NCBI GenBank assembly: GCA_002633005.1
Contig: NMRA01000136.1
Span: forward strand, 438,215 to 502,214
Length of the DNA stretch: 64,000 nucleotides
Origin: Phoronis australis
Taxonomy: Eukaryota > Phoronida > Phoronidae
Reading direction: 5' to 3'
Shown here piece by piece: positions 1 through 13,600 of this stretch; position 1 is the first letter of the stretch, and the number at the start of each line of letters is the position of its first letter. The notes under the pieces were generated by a model, which was not told the origin of the DNA, ran no database searches, and saw nothing but the letters and a program-made list of their open reading frames with translations. Made by a program: the position numbers and the translations under genes.

Positions 1-2633
1 ATTAACAGGATACTAATATTGAACCTATAAAGCATCAGTTCAATTTCGGAATCATATACAACAGTATTGAAGTGAAGTGGACTGCTAACTGTCGGGCTAA
101 ACTAACTGGTTCTCCCCAAGGATTTGTGTTCACTCCCAGGATTGAGCTCAGTGAAAACCAAATTATGTTACATCAATTCATGTTTGTCTCAACATTGCTA
201 TGAATCCCATCTTAAATTACAAAAATTACCAACAGCAGATGAGCTATAAAACTGGTCTGCTGATCTTTACTCAAGTTAGAGGCAACATCAGGGGTTGGGA
301 AAAACTGAGTCAATTTGTTGATGTATGAGACACGTCTCATTAAGTTGGGTTGTCAACTTGTCACAAAGTCATCTTATGCTCAAAGCAGTATTGAATTCTC
401 AGTCTTTTTTCAAGCTCAGACAAAAATCTGGTCTGAGAAGGCAACAAGATGTAACCAGGTGAGTAAGTACTCAGTGGACAGGGCTGCATAAAAACGAAAT
501 TTTTCGACGGAATACAAGTTTATAGCTGCAGCTTCAACTGTTGAAAAAGTGCCAGTCTGAATATAATCATCAGTCTGCTCATAACCATCAGTATGCATAT
601 AACCACCAGTCTGCATATAACCATCAGCCTGCATATAACCACCACCTGCATATAACCATCAGTCTGCATACAACCATCAGTCTGCATATAACCACCAGTC
701 TGCATATAACCACCAGTCTGCATATAACCACCAGTCGGCATATAACCACCAGCCTGCATATAACCATCAGTCTGCATTTAACCATCAGTCTGCATATAAC
801 CATCAGTCTGCATATAACCATCAGTCTGCATACAACCATCAGTCTGCATACAACCATCAGTCTGCATACAACCACCAGTCTGCATATAACCATCAGTCTG
901 CATATAACCATCAGTATGCATATAACCGTCAGTGTGTACATAACCATCAGTATGCATATAACCATTAACCATCAGTATGCATATAACCATCAGTATGCAT
1001 ATAACCGTCAGTTAGTTTTAGGCTCACATTGGCTCCACTCAAAGTTTTGGTCCCAAGTATTCCTCAATATCTTTCTCTCCTGTTCTGCACTAGAACAGTC
1101 TTAGCAGTAGTTATATTTACACAGGACACTTGAGTATCGCTGGTTATTTGCTCACAAACTTAACACAGCACAGGTCAGTAAAGAGGCAAATAATATCCCA
1201 TATTGGTAAAATTAGTCACGATGACTCAAACCAAGTAACTTGCACATTCAGCAATTCAGGAAAAATGCCTCACTAGTCTGCCTAGTAGCTTCTTATGACT
1301 AAGTTTCTTCCAATTCAAACAAAGACAATGGATGGCTCAATATCCACAAGGCAGTGTTAGTGAATAAAGGCTCCTCTTTTTAACAACTGAACAGATTGAG
1401 AAAAGTTCACCAGTATAGGAGTGTTAGTGAACACGAGACCCGTGTGATTACCTGAATGCACTCATTTCTACAGCTAGGACCCCCATTACACGAGTGACAC
1501 TTCAAATGAATTTGGAATTGCCCGTAGCCAAAATGCTTCAATTTTCAAAAACACACGGCAGTGCTTAAAATGTTTAAAACACCTGTAGTTTGGTGAAAAC
1601 TGTCAGTACAAACTGTGCAAATAATGAAGCGCAACTTTCTTCGTGTCTATTTATGTTGAAAAATTTTGACAAAATAACACTTTAGATTAATCACAGAATT
1701 CTAAATCCACGAAGCTTTAGCAATAATACACAAGCGTAAAACTTCATCGAAACATGCTTTAAAGCTGTCTTACAACTATCTTTCACATTTGAATGCGTTT
1801 TTGCGACAATAGGTCAATTTTCATTAGTGTGATGGATGCAAAGTTCACAGAACACGCACATCCCTTGGGTGCAAAATAATGGTTTAAAATCTTCTCGATG
1901 GCCACTTTAACTGCTCCAAAATCAAGCTTAAATCCGCAATGTATGGGTTTGGATGATTATTGCTTGCAATCAATGAAATAGCCATATTTTGAAGTCTACA
2001 TTTCTTTGTTTTCTGATGCTCCCAGTCCCCACATTTTGATTGAAAGTTTCACATTGCACAGTATTGAGGGGACCTTGAGGCATGATTTTATCAATAAAAT
2101 TTGAACTCTTTAATTAAAACAAACCATTTCTAAACTTGGACTTTGGATTCTAAGTTATGCAAGAACCTCTCAATAAGATGATTCAAGGACTGATTGCACC
2201 TGTCTTAATACACCAGTGTTTGTGCTTTTGTAAGCATCTATTCCAATTAGCGTCAAAATCCACTGACAGAACCTTAAGTTTTTAATACATCTACTGTCAC
2301 AAAAAACACCAACAAAAACTGTCAAAGTGACATGTAAACATAGTCATTATACGGATGAAGATTCTAACAAAATACACAGTACAGACTGCTGCCAAAAATT
2401 GCACAAAACACAGTGAAAAGATTCTACAAATTCTACAACAAGTGAAAATGGTGCATTGTTATCACACGGAAAGCAACAGATGGAGCTTCATCAACTACCA
2501 TTTTTCACACTCATTTCATAGTCTAACAGAAGCAGTATTACAACAAAGCTATCTGAAAGGATACACAGACTGGGAAAGGGGTCCACCCTGGAATGACCTC
2601 TGACCAGCAAGAAAACAAAATGGGTTTACCTAC
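1..2633. other. Intron of the ABCC1-like gene, no exon seen
   Basis: Downstream of the 2765-2634 exon on the minus strand I find no segment resembling TM3 of the MRP TMD0. The stretch is AT-rich and non-coding in appearance apart from the minisatellite at 551-1012. The short open frames over that array are a by-product of its 18-bp period (divisible by three). The next transporter exon is probably outside the window. Confidence 0.6.
551..1012. repeat. 18-bp minisatellite, about 25 copies
   Basis: Tandem units close to ATAACCATCAGTCTGCAT run through the whole interval, with single-base variants (CAT/CAC, TCTG/TATG) and a few length variants. Because 18 is a multiple of three, several frames stay open on both strands and look like repetitive proteins. 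There is no other sign of coding. It lies in an ABCC1-like gene intron. Confidence 0.95.
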
Positions 2634-5600
2634 CATTGTTATAGCAGTGATCCCAGGGGACACAAAATACACATGGCCGGGTCTGTCTCCATTGGGGGAG
2701 CTGTAGTCACTCCAGGTCTTGACGATCTCCATTATGGCCACAACTGTCAGTAGGGCTGCCACAGCCTGAAAGAAAATGAACAAGAATCAGCTAATCATGA
2801 GAAGCCTAATCATGCAGACATCCATATGAGACTTTTTGGTATCTGTTTCACAAACAATTCAAAACTCGAAAATGATTAGACACCTAATTCATTCAACTGC
2901 AGATAACAATTTGGATGGATCTCACTAAATAATCCATTTTTCTAAAAAAAAGACATGATCTCATGATTTTTAATTTCTAATGGTCGACCCAATATTCACC
3001 AAATCATGGCAGTAAAGAAAGGATCCTGTTTTTATCATTTTAGTGCAAAAGAGAAAGGCGTTCACCAGAATGGGGGCTTCTGAGAACTAAACGGGGTCTA
3101 TGTGACCCGAATAAACTGGTGCATTTCCGCAAGTGCGATGATTGTCTCACTAGTGCCACCTAGTGAATTTTTAGCTCCTCATCATTATTCTCCACTCACT
3201 GTTTTAGCAACGTTGAGTTTGTTGTGCGAAATTGGCTTCTTTCGTTTGATATACACCATGTAGAATGGAAGCAAAATCCATAGGATGCCACATGGAACCC
3301 AAATGAGAATAGTCTCTTGAAAACACTGCGTGAGGTCCGGTGACGTCGTGTTTTTCCATGTTAAGTCCTCGTCCTGAAAGGCAAAACACATTATTATTAT
3401 TAATTTTTCACTTATTTACAATATGGCCATCGGCTGAAATTAAATTTTGTTAAATTTCTCCACAAAAGTATACACTGAGTACGGTTTAGTCTATTATAAG
3501 CACAGATTGTAGAGTGTAGCTGTCATAAAATAACATTTCCTAAAATTTGCAAACATGTAATCAGCCTTTGAAAATGGAGAAAATACATTTTTGACAATTA
3601 TTAGTTTTGTTCGATGTAAGCGGAGAAGTAGTCAGAATTTACCCATAATTATTCATCTGAGTGCTTTAGGCAGCCTTACTTTGAAATGGAAATTTCATTC
3701 TTAAAAACAATTACACCATTATAACCCCTATATCTAGCACAATAAACAAAGCCATCACAGTCAATTTTCTATAAAAGTGGCTGGTAGTGCTGAACACCTT
3801 AGGACAGTCACGACACACTGGCAGCGATTTCTGGAAAATGAGGTACAACTGACCTAATTTAACAAAATAAGAAATTCTGAACATTCATAAGACATCTTTA
3901 AGACTCCCATACAATATTCTCAAAGCAATAAAGCTGTCATGGATTCTGCAATAAATGAAAGATAACTTAATTTGCACTAATTTGGTGAAAGCTTTTACTG
4001 TTGTATGGTGTCTTGGAAATGACCTTGTCGTCACGAAACAACAAACATTTTTCACACTCTCCCAGTAATGGCTGAGAATTAGTATGCTAAAGCCAGATGT
4101 ACCTGTACGCATATTTGATCGACAAAAACCTGGTGAGAACTAGGTCAATGAACTTTGACCTATGCCTGTTCTGTTCCAATGAACAGGTTCATTCCTTTTG
4201 TAATTGGGTTTACTTGGATGTACTGGGTCAGGTTTTATATTATGTTGTACCATGACCAATTGCTGGATAGGGAAAATGTTTTCAGTGAAACATGAGCAAA
4301 TATCACTAACAGAGCAACTTGTTAATTTGTATGCAGCACTTGACTTAATCGTTATAAAACAATAATAATGTTGATAGGTTATTCAATTTATGATTCAAAC
4401 GTACAAAGAATGAACACGACGCATAGGAAACAGCCAGTTTAAGAGAGCAGAGTTTCCTCCACGAGCCATGAAAATTTGAAAGTGGCATTTTCTTCTTTAG
4501 TGAATAATATGAAGTTCACCGTGAATGAAGATAGCATAGACATTTATCACTAACAACAAACAGTAACTTTCTAGGTATCTCTTCCAGCTAGCTGACACTG
4601 ACAACTTCAAAATTGCATGATTACCTCATATAAACAGCAACCAAGATCTGACATACCAGGTATGCAGATAAATCATTTTAACAAGTTGAGAGATTCAACG
4701 TTTAAGCTGACACATAACAAAAACAGCAAATTTTTTTGCAAGTCATTTTTTGAGATTGTCATATCTTATGACCATCAAATTTCCACCATTTTAAGTACTG
4801 TTTTACAGATCTGTTGTTACAGTGCAGAATGGAGGTTAATTGGCAGTGTCATCCATTGTGGAATGTAACAAACAGCTCTTGGATGACAACTTGAGCTTTT
4901 AGGTGATTGGGGCTGATTGTTATAAGTCACATTATATGGGTTGCTTGGCTATTCCAGGGGTCACTTTACAACCTTTTTAGTAGATGGAAAAACTTAAGAC
5001 AGTTTCATAAAAAAGATTGCAAGTCTAGCTCTGATTTCCGTTATATCCGTGGCAACATCTACGCACATTCATAACCCGAAATCGATACATTCTAATTTAG
5101 GAAGCAAAAGTAATTCTGTAACCAAATGAAGTATCAGGAATGTTTCCAAGTCACTTAAGTGACTACTACTTAAGAAAATCTGAAAACATATTCCGGGTTG
5201 GGGGCAATAAACACGTGTATTACACTTTAGTATTGTCATTACTATAAGTATTCTCATCATCATTATTATAATCACAGTCAAGTGCGAATTTACAGAGGGA
5301 TTTTGAGTGTATCCGTACCCCTTGTCCCCCCAACACTTATACAAATGGATGAAATACAAAGTGACCCCTAGCTGTGAATGTCCATTGACAGACCCTCTTC
5401 TGGTCACGATCATGTAATCTTTGTAAGAGGCAACACTGTTCTCAGAGTTATTACATTGTATGTAATTCTGAAATTGTGCACATGTAATGATGTATCATGT
5501 CACAACACTGTTCTCAGAGTTATTACATTGTATGTAATTCTGAAATTGTGCACATATAATGATGTATCATGTCACAATTCAAATTAACAAAAAACAATGA

Positions 5601-7906
5601 ATTCTAAAAGACTGGAAGCTTAAAGGCACAAAAATTACAGTGCCACTGTCTCGACTGGCTTCAATAGAGATGGTGACCATCCCATATGCCCTCCATAAGC
5701 CCGAAGCTTATGGACAAATTATGACTCACATCATCAAAGTCATAATTAGTAGTAATGTAAAGATACCTGTGTCAGAGTCATGAAGATTACTGAAACCACT
5801 AGCTTTCAGTCTCATTTCAAAACCTTCGTCAGGTGAAATGGCAGGTAACTGGAGCCTCGTCCAAGTCTGTTACATCACCGTCATGTGTCATAAGATGTGA
5901 CATGTCAGATCATAGGAGTAAATTCTGGATACGACGTCATATAGCCTGGCGCAAGCAGTGCAGAAATGGCCAGTTGGGCAACTGAACAAAGGACTGCTCG
6001 AGAAAAGAGTATTTGTTCAAGCTGGGAAGAGTTAAAGACATCAACGGCTTCCTATTTGATGTCACTTTACGCACAAAAGGTACTTATAGCAACATGACTT
6101 TGATGGTTTAATAAGTGTGAGGCATAATTCGTCAAAAAGCTTCCGGGGGAGGGCCTACGGAATAGCCACTATCTCTACTGCGGCCAGTCAAGACGGTGGC
6201 ACTGTCTATGGCTTACAATGAGGCAGAGACCCCTGTCTGAAGACTCTAAACCTCACTCATGAGTTTCAGGACTGTTGATTGTTAAATTTGACTGAGATTC
6301 ATGACTGAGTGATGGGTGACCATTATAATGAAACAGTCCAAAACAGATATTCAACTATGGTAAGTTACCAAAATCTTTGGGACTTATAGTACTTATGTTA
6401 AGTGGAACACTTGCTCCATTACGACGTTTTCCCGTTACTCCCAACTTGTTCGATTCTATAGCCTAACAAGTTGGGATGATCACCCTTGTAGCCAATATCT
6501 TACACGACTCTGGCATTTATGGTTGGAGGGTCGGCTCTCTTTTGTTCGATAATTGCTCTAATCTCCGATCAGATCGTATCAGCCTTACTGGGCTGTGCTG
6601 CTAAAAATGAAAGTTAAGTTATAACATATTTGAACACAAACCAATAGCATTTCCTTGTCAAATGCTGAGCGTGTTTAGTCTTTGAATCCCCAAAATCGCC
6701 CAACTACAACAGAAGTTAAGACAATCTATTCTGCCAGGTTTCAGTAACCCTTTGAAGCCTGGGAGATAACTGGCCTGCTTGTTGTCTTACGGGACAAAAG
6801 ACTGAGCTGGGCAGTTACCAAAGGAGCCAGATGTTATCGCATGTTCAGAACCCCTCACGTCTGGAAAAGTTGCTAAATGACAGAACGCCGTCATGTCTTA
6901 TTTATTTTTAATATTAATGAGAATCCAAACTAGAGTTTATGAAACCGTACAATGTAGAATAAACATTATTACAGACATATACAAATATATATAGGCCTAA
7001 CGTCCATACAAAAATACATAGCTAGCTTAACTTGATCATATTTGATTTAGGCCAGAGCCCATGCACGAACTTGAAAATTAGCGCGGAAGTAAATAACGAC
7101 ATTTATCTAATGTTTCAGACTGTACAGCTCCAACTGTTTAGATTCTGGTCTGTCCCCCTCACAACGCATTTTGATGTGTACCACTGTACAGTCTGTTCAG
7201 TCCACCTGTGTTGCCTGTTTGAGTAAGTGAACTGTTTCCCTGAGAATGGCTTAAGTAATAAACCGAAATGTTGGATAAATATGTCGTTATTTACTTACAC
7301 GCTAATTTTAAAGTAGCTGTAACTTACGGTATACTAATACCAAAAAGACTAAATCAAGAATCAACAATTAAATATGATACAAAAGAATCAAAACAGTCCA
7401 AAAAGGGATATGACCAAGAAAAACAAGTATATGTAGAATTAACCAAAAACGACACATTTGAGAATAATGATGTTTCACAATTCACACTACAAAGAGTTAT
7501 GAGAAAGGTAAAGGTTAACTGAAGAGTGAAGTACACATCGATCAAGTAGATCAACTCGAATGGAAACTCCTCTCAATACTAACCGTAACTTACTCTATAG
7601 TTTATTCGGTGTGTAGCCAAAAAGTGACTTAGTACTTTTATGTAAAACAGCATTAAAAAGAACAAATAGTGCATTTAAAATCCACAAATGTGGGGGAAAG
7701 TTAGGCAATATAGTTGAGTTACTCTTTGCCTTGGGCCTGGCTTTGGGACTGTGCAACCGGACACAGTGACTGTCCTTAGTCGAAGTGCCGCTAGGCCAGG
7801 GGCAAGAAAATCTTCCTGAGTTGATCGATGAGCAGGGTTAACGTGCTATCGTACTTACCCAGAATACTCCGCCGCAAAACTGCTCAAAACCAGATAGATT
7901 TGCCAT
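2634..7906 (-). CDS. ABCC1: ABCC1/MRP1-like ABC transporter, N-terminal exons (partial)
   Basis: Three minus-strand exons join in phase 0: 7906-7859 (ATG; 16 residues, MANLSGFEQFCGGVFW, donor GG|GTAAGT), 3373-3200 (58 residues, acceptor CTTTCAG, donor ACA|GTGAGT) and 2765-2634 (44 residues, donor ATG|GTAGG). They encode the start of the extra N-terminal transmembrane domain (TMD0) of long MRP-type exporters: a short extracellular N-terminus with the family FC motif, a glycosylatable NTT site, then CFQETILIWVPCGILW as TM1 and, on the third exon, TM2 and a loop ending FVSPGITAITM. By family knowledge MRP1 exports glutathione-, glucuronate- and sulfate-conjugates from the plasma membrane. TM3 onward and both nucleotide-binding domains lie beyond the left edge. 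The pattern matches MRP1 better than MRP2, but assignment among ABCC1/2/3 paralogues is uncertain. The ATG has a good context (GCGATGG) and faces the HMGB promoter. Confidence 0.87.
4142..4161. promoter_or_regulatory. Candidate nuclear-receptor DR1 element
   Basis: Positions 4149-4161 read TGAACTTTGACCT, the complement of AGGTCAAAGTTCA, a near-consensus direct repeat spaced by one base (the RXR/PPAR/HNF4 type). A third AGGTCA half-site on the other strand lies at 4142-4147. It is in intron 1 of the transporter gene. Chance occurrence in several kb of intron cannot be excluded. Confidence 0.3.
5431..5574. repeat. Two-copy 72-bp tandem duplication
   Basis: The segment beginning CAACACTGTTCTCAGAG at 5431 repeats from 5503 with only a base or so of difference (ACATGTAATG versus ACATATAATG). 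This indicates a recent local duplication in the transporter intron. It has no evident function. Confidence 0.9.
7074..7309. repeat. Inverted repeat (fold-back), possible retroelement 3' end
   Basis: The left arm 7074-7116 and right arm 7265-7309 are reverse complements over about 43-45 bp with few mismatches and a 2-bp gap. A second complementary pair around CTGTACAG sits inside. The right arm contains CCGAAATGTTGGATAAAT preceded by CTGAGAATGGC, a layout like the 3' tails of Penelope-like and related elements. That attribution is only by resemblance. Confidence 0.55.
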
Positions 7907-8440
7907 CGCGACCAAACACGCAAGGCGTCAGCAGTGTGGACTGTGAGAGAGGGAGACAGCTGAGCTCCGTGTTTATGTACACAAATGGATTCTGCAAGTC
8001 ACGACGCCGAAAGTAGGTCAACCAGTGGATGTCACGGACTTGAGCGATAACTTACGGAGGAAAACCATTTAGAATTTCGCTGGTTCTAAATTTGACAAGT
8101 ACTCGACCAGATGTTCTGTTGCTTGTCAATCAAACAAGTTACTATCATTTATTAAAGTTTTCAAAAAACATGGACTTATTCAATTATTCAATTGGAGGAC
8201 AAAACTCACAGATTTTATTTTGTGCGAAGTTTTGGAAGTTGCCGAGCAAACCCGCTAAAAAAGATACGTCACATGCTTTAGTCAGAAAGTATGATTGGTT
8301 AGCACTGGCTTTGCGAGTTGTTTACTCATTTACATATCATGTGCCCTAAGATAACAGTTTTCATTGGCTTCTCAGGCTACAGCTACCGCCAATTGGCCAA
8401 TCACATAACAGACGTGCTTCATGCAGTCTGACGTTCTTGG
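7907..8440. promoter_or_regulatory. Divergent promoter between ABCC1-like and HMGB genes
   Basis: Only about 0.5-0.6 kb separates the minus-strand ABCC1-like start codon from the inferred first exon of the plus-strand HMGB gene. The interval carries CCAAT boxes at 8294-8298 and 8363-8367 (as ATTGG), and paired ones at 8389-8396 and 8397-8401. It also has a CRE-like TACGTCAC near 8265. No TATA box is placed convincingly. Clustered CCAAT/NF-Y sites are typical of constitutive bidirectional promoters; the shared use is inferred. Confidence 0.55.
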
Positions 8441-8508
8441 CCGCATAAGTAGCGTGGGTACTGGGCATCTATTAACTGTACACCGGCTTTATCTTGAAAG
8501 GTACCTTG
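8440..8508 (+). other. Inferred non-coding first exon of HMGB
   Basis: A good donor (CCTTG|GTAAGA, exon end 8508) lies just downstream of the CCAAT cluster. The HMGB start codon sits 21 bases into an exon with its own acceptor (TTTTCAG, 10609-10615), so an upstream 5'UTR exon is required. This is the best-placed candidate. The transcription start is a guess. Confidence 0.4.
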
Positions 8509-10636
8509 GTAAGAATAATTTTTTTCCAAACATCTGTATTTTAGATTATCGTTAAAATTTCACCTGCAACTATTTGTGAAGAGTTTTAGCATTTGCAATT
8601 GTTATGATAAAGAATTTTGGTGATTAACACGATGCTTTTCAATTTGCAAAGTAAGGGTTTGAGCTCCGGTCGAACTGCTATGGCTGCCATTGTGATTCAA
8701 CGTAGAAGGTCGTGACAAGTTTTATAAAATTGCTTATTTGTTTCGAAAATGGACGTATCAAGCGAATATACATGTTGAAATCTACCCCTTTATTGTTGAA
8801 TGTGTCACACATGTAACATCTTCCTTTTAAATTCCGTTAAACATAAAAAATTTGGCACACAAGCCAGACATCCTTTGTGCGCTGTGCCTCATACATGTCT
8901 TCCTACCGACTTCACATGCATGCAATCCACTGTGGTATACTCTCCCTATATGCTATGTACCATGTACTGTGTGTAGTAGTATTTTGATAGTAAGCTTTAA
9001 TCCTTCAGAAACATCAGTTGTTTGTTATTTATATACCTTAAATTGTTAGATTAAGCATTTTTAAGGGGACTTTCATTCATGATGTGAAAAATTGTCATTT
9101 TGAAGGTCGATTTTGACCTCGTTTTTCCTTGCTTCTTCTTCACACTCAAAATCCATTGAAATGGCCACGAGCTCATTCAGCTAGCCGGTTCAATCGGTTG
9201 AACTCATGTTTAGCTTTAAAATATTACAAGAAACGGGGACTGTTTGATCAGTTTTTACGGTAATACTGTCTAATTTGTGGTTGGATGAATGTTTTCTTTG
9301 TCTGGCAAGCTGTGATTCAGACATGAAATGGCGGTCGTCTACGACAAGGCTTGCAGGCCAGTGTTCAGTATGCTGGGCTAACAAGTGTCAATTTTAACTT
9401 ATAAATGTTTGCGTCGCGTTTTCTCGCTCAATTTATGAAATGTTAAAACGTTAAATATAACCAACGTTTCTCTTGAAAGTTTTTTTTTATTTTGCATCAA
9501 ATGTGATTGGAAAGACTTAAACTAATATTATTCAATTCCCTGTTCACAGGTAGGCTGAATCACTTTACGAATTGACACTCACTTTATACAATCCGGAACT
9601 TGTTTTTCATCAGTGATCAGCAATATGCTGTATCATTTGTAAATAATTTATAAAGACTTCTTGCTGGACTCATTTGTATATGCAAATTAAACGAACTGGG
9701 ACAAAAATACCATTAGTAGAATTTCTAGTTGGAGACTGAAAAACAAAGAAACCTCAATAATAAAGCAGCATTTAATCATGTTTTCTGTGAAATAAAAACA
9801 AGAATTGATTTTTGGCCACTTACTGCTACAAAAATGGGTTTGTCTTGTTCTTGCCTGACTTTAAAAGGTGATCTGTCGGTGGGGAAGAACATTCATTCAT
9901 TATTTTTTCAAACCAAGCTCCTATAACTTCAGGTCACAACTTGACATGAAATTTTATAATCTTAGTTTGAAGGAAAAACAAACTTTTCTTTCTATGCCCA
10001 GAAAGCAATCCTATTTTGACTGAGAACAATTTAAGACTTATTTCTTACTGGTAAGTGGCCTAAATCTAAACTTTGTTTTGGACAGAAGCATGTGGGTTTG
10101 ATGCTGCTTTAAATGTTAACTATCGAGATGCTAATGTACATATTACAGGTACTATTTTGAATGTCAAAATGGACTACTTCATATTGGATAAAGAGTTTGT
10201 GGTTTAGTATGCGAAAGCAGATGTAATGGTCAATTATCTAGACAACCAGGGCTCCGGGCTATTTGTCAAAGATGCCCAGAGTGTTCTAAACAACAGAAAA
10301 CAAAAATTTGACTGGAATTACAAAATTCGTGTACGTTTTAAGAGTCCATGTCCATACCTTGGGGAGTTTGTTTGTTTAGTCTTGGAACAAATGCATTAAA
10401 CTGGCACTAAAAGTTCAGAAAGTCATAATTCCCTTAAGAAACGACTAATTTCCTATTACTTTTAAACTCATTGTATAGGTTTTCAAACTCTACCCATGTA
10501 AGCCGAACTCTTCACAACAAATTTGAAAATTCAAACTCTATGCAGAGTTCTGTACTGAATATAGAGCTTCCTTTTAAAATTACACAGCATTAACATTGTA
10601 AAACTTTATTTTCAGTTATTCACACATAATTCAACA

Positions 10637-13600
10637 ATGGTTAAGAGAAGAGCTGACGGACAACCGGCTGGTAAGACTTCATCTTACGCATTCTTCGTCA
10701 AGAAGTGCCGAGAAGAACACAGACATTCGAATCCGAATGACAAAATAGACTTCAAGGATTTCAGTGTGAAGTGTGCCGACAAATGGAGAGTAAGTGAAAT
10801 ATTGTAGGAAGATGACATGCGAGTTATGTTTCACAGGAACACTATTTTGGAGGGGAGAAGTGACATAATGCCATGCTAGATTTGTAGTTCTAAAGATGTG
10901 ATCACAGAACTACGTATTACATATCGTTTGTTGGTTTTCAAGGAGTAGTCATTAAACCTTAATAGGGGTTGCAAGACGCTTAATGTAGAGTGGAACACTT
11001 AACACAAGTGTCAATTCTGTTAGTAGCTTTTGAAACAATGAGCGCAAAATTGTTTGTAAAATGCTTTAAACTTTTGATTTTGCTTCATATTTCTGATGCT
11101 AGAAGCCCCATAAGCCTGTGAGATGAAGTTCTAAGGTGGCATTCATCTAGGATTTCAAGTGGCTATCCTAATTCGTAAGATTTACACTCGCCATATGCGG
11201 GCATTCTGTGTGGGATCCCACTGATGTCACAGGATGGAGGTTTCCCCAAAAACATGGCTACCAGCATTTGTTGATCATGATTGTGACATTTATGATAAAA
11301 ATAGATGATAATAGTCTTTGATCTCGGTTTATGTCTGAATACTTATTATCAAAGCACAAGAAATTGTAGGTTTCAATAACATTTAATAATCAGGCTTATT
11401 AAAATTTTTCATTTAGCCCGCGTTTCTGCCGAGGTTGTCTTGGAACAGGATGTCTTTTTTTCTCTCTTGGTCGTGCCGTCTAAGCTGTCATTCTTAAAAC
11501 TGGCCTTCCCAGAGATGGCCAATAGATGAATCCCTAGTCCTAACTCTGTTAATTTGCCTTAAAATTAGCTGAGGTCAAAGTTGATGACTTGTCACTTTGA
11601 CACTTGTCAATCTGTTAAATCTGAACTTGAGTGCATGATTGTGATTTGTTTCAGAAAATGCCTGACCATCAAAAAAAGCCATTTTCCAATCTGGCAAAGA
11701 AAGATGCTGACCGTCACTCCAGAGAAATGGATGTTTGGAAGAAGGCCAACCCCCAAGCTGCAGCTGCCTCCGGCAAGAACAAGAAAGAGAAGAAGGACCC
11801 AAACCAGCCAAAGAGGGCACTGTAAGCAGGGTTGGCATTGAATCCGGGTTTTTGTCGGGGGCGAGATTTCTCAAGATATAGCTGTGTAGGGCATATTATC
11901 AAGCTAAAATTCACTTTTGCATGCCAAGTGTTTCCAACTTATGTGGGGGCTGATGTCGTGGGAGTTCATAAGTTAAGTGGTGGTTGGGTGGTGTTGAGCC
12001 GAGTGTAACGGAACAAGGGCATCAAAATAGGTTGAAAATTTTATGGTCACAGTTTTGCTGAAAAGATGATGTTGACCATGTACGATATAACAGAATTGGG
12101 AGTACATTTTGTGTACTTCAGAGTTAACGGTAAGGCTTGGCATGACGCCTGCTGGTTTGAAAATTGTGACCTGGATTTTGTAATTTCGTCCTGAAAATTG
12201 TACCAATTGGCAGAAGTCTACTCGAATTTGAGTTCGGTTGACCTGTCTGGGTAATTTTGAAAATGGAAAATGTGAAATGGTTATCGTCTAAAAATAAGTA
12301 TTGCATTTTGAAATCAAACTTTTTTGGGAATTGACGACCTGGGCACTAATGACATATTTCACACATAGCCCTCATCATGTCATGGAAATTATCAGACTCA
12401 GTTTGGTGATTTGCGACAGATCATTTTAATAACAACTTGTGCATCATTTGGCCAAATAATCGAGAGAGATAAGTGAAATTTGCATATCATTTTGCCCAGT
12501 GGAAATTACTATGTTTAGTGGAAATCATATGGCCTCTCTCAAAAACTAATTACGGTGTAAACATTGGTGAAATGTACTAGTATACAGTGTAATGCTTCTT
12601 GTCACGGGTAACTGTAAATATTTCTTGGAACAATTTTTGTTTAAGTGAGCATTCAAAAAGACTAAGCATTGCAACTAAAGCTGCGTTTATATGCAGAACT
12701 TTTACACTCGTATGTAAATATACACCATACACAAATCTGAAATCTTCACCCTGCAAACGTGATGTAAATTTACATTCACATCACGTTTGCAGGGAAATAC
12801 AAAAGCAATATTTGCGCTGAGTACTCCATAATCTCGCATAGCACAAGTTTGAGTATATTAAGAACGATCGACGGAGAGGTGGCAAAACGTATTTAATAGT
12901 GAAAATTTAAAATGCGAAGGGTGGTTTGAAAATTGTGAAATAGCATATCCCATTCAAAAGTTCTATGGGCCTACTCATTTTGTCAAGTAATCCTTGAATA
13001 TCTTGTAAACCAATAAGACAATCAGGTCTTAATGGATAGGTACGGGATTTGGTGGTACACAGGTCTGATAGCAGCAGCATTTCAATAAAAGTCAATATCA
13101 AACCACAACAGAGGATCTTTTGGGGGTTTAAAGGAAAGTGGTGTTGCTTTAAGAAGTAATGAGACCACATAAATAATTTTTGGTGGTGTGATCTTGCTTT
13201 TACACCTGTGTATAAATTTAAATCTCGTTCATGTGTGCCAGGTGTATATTTGCACACGTGTAAATGTAAATTTACACAACCTGGAGGCGGTGTAATTATA
13301 CATCCGAGTGCAGCTTTTCACACGAGTGTATTTGCGTTTATATGACAAAAATACACTTATTCGTAAATACACACTCGGGTGTAAATAGACACTCGGGTGT
13401 AAATAGACACTCTGGTGTAAATAGACACTCGGGTGTAAATAGACACTCTGGTGTAAATAGACACTCTGGTGTAAATAGACACTCGGGTGCAAGTGTATGC
13501 TCAGGTGTAAGTACGCATTCAGGTGTAAATAAACATTTGGGTGTAAATATACACCAGGGTGTAAATACACATTTGGGTGTTAATACACACTCATGCAAAT

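Larger units (their letters stand above)
3374..7858. other. Intron 1 of the ABCC1-like gene
   Basis: A 4.5-kb intron between the short first coding exon and the TM1 exon. It holds a DR1-like nuclear-receptor motif (4142-4161), a two-copy 72-bp duplication (5431-5574), a small hairpin (arms 6440-6450 and 6465-6475) and a larger inverted repeat (7074-7309). The open frames inside it show no domain or splice support. Confidence 0.6.

Noticed and set aside
541-1104. Long repetitive open frames on both strands (His/Tyr/Asn/Gln-rich)
   Set aside because: They exist only because the 18-bp minisatellite period is a multiple of three; no start context, splice support or non-repeat coding sequence.
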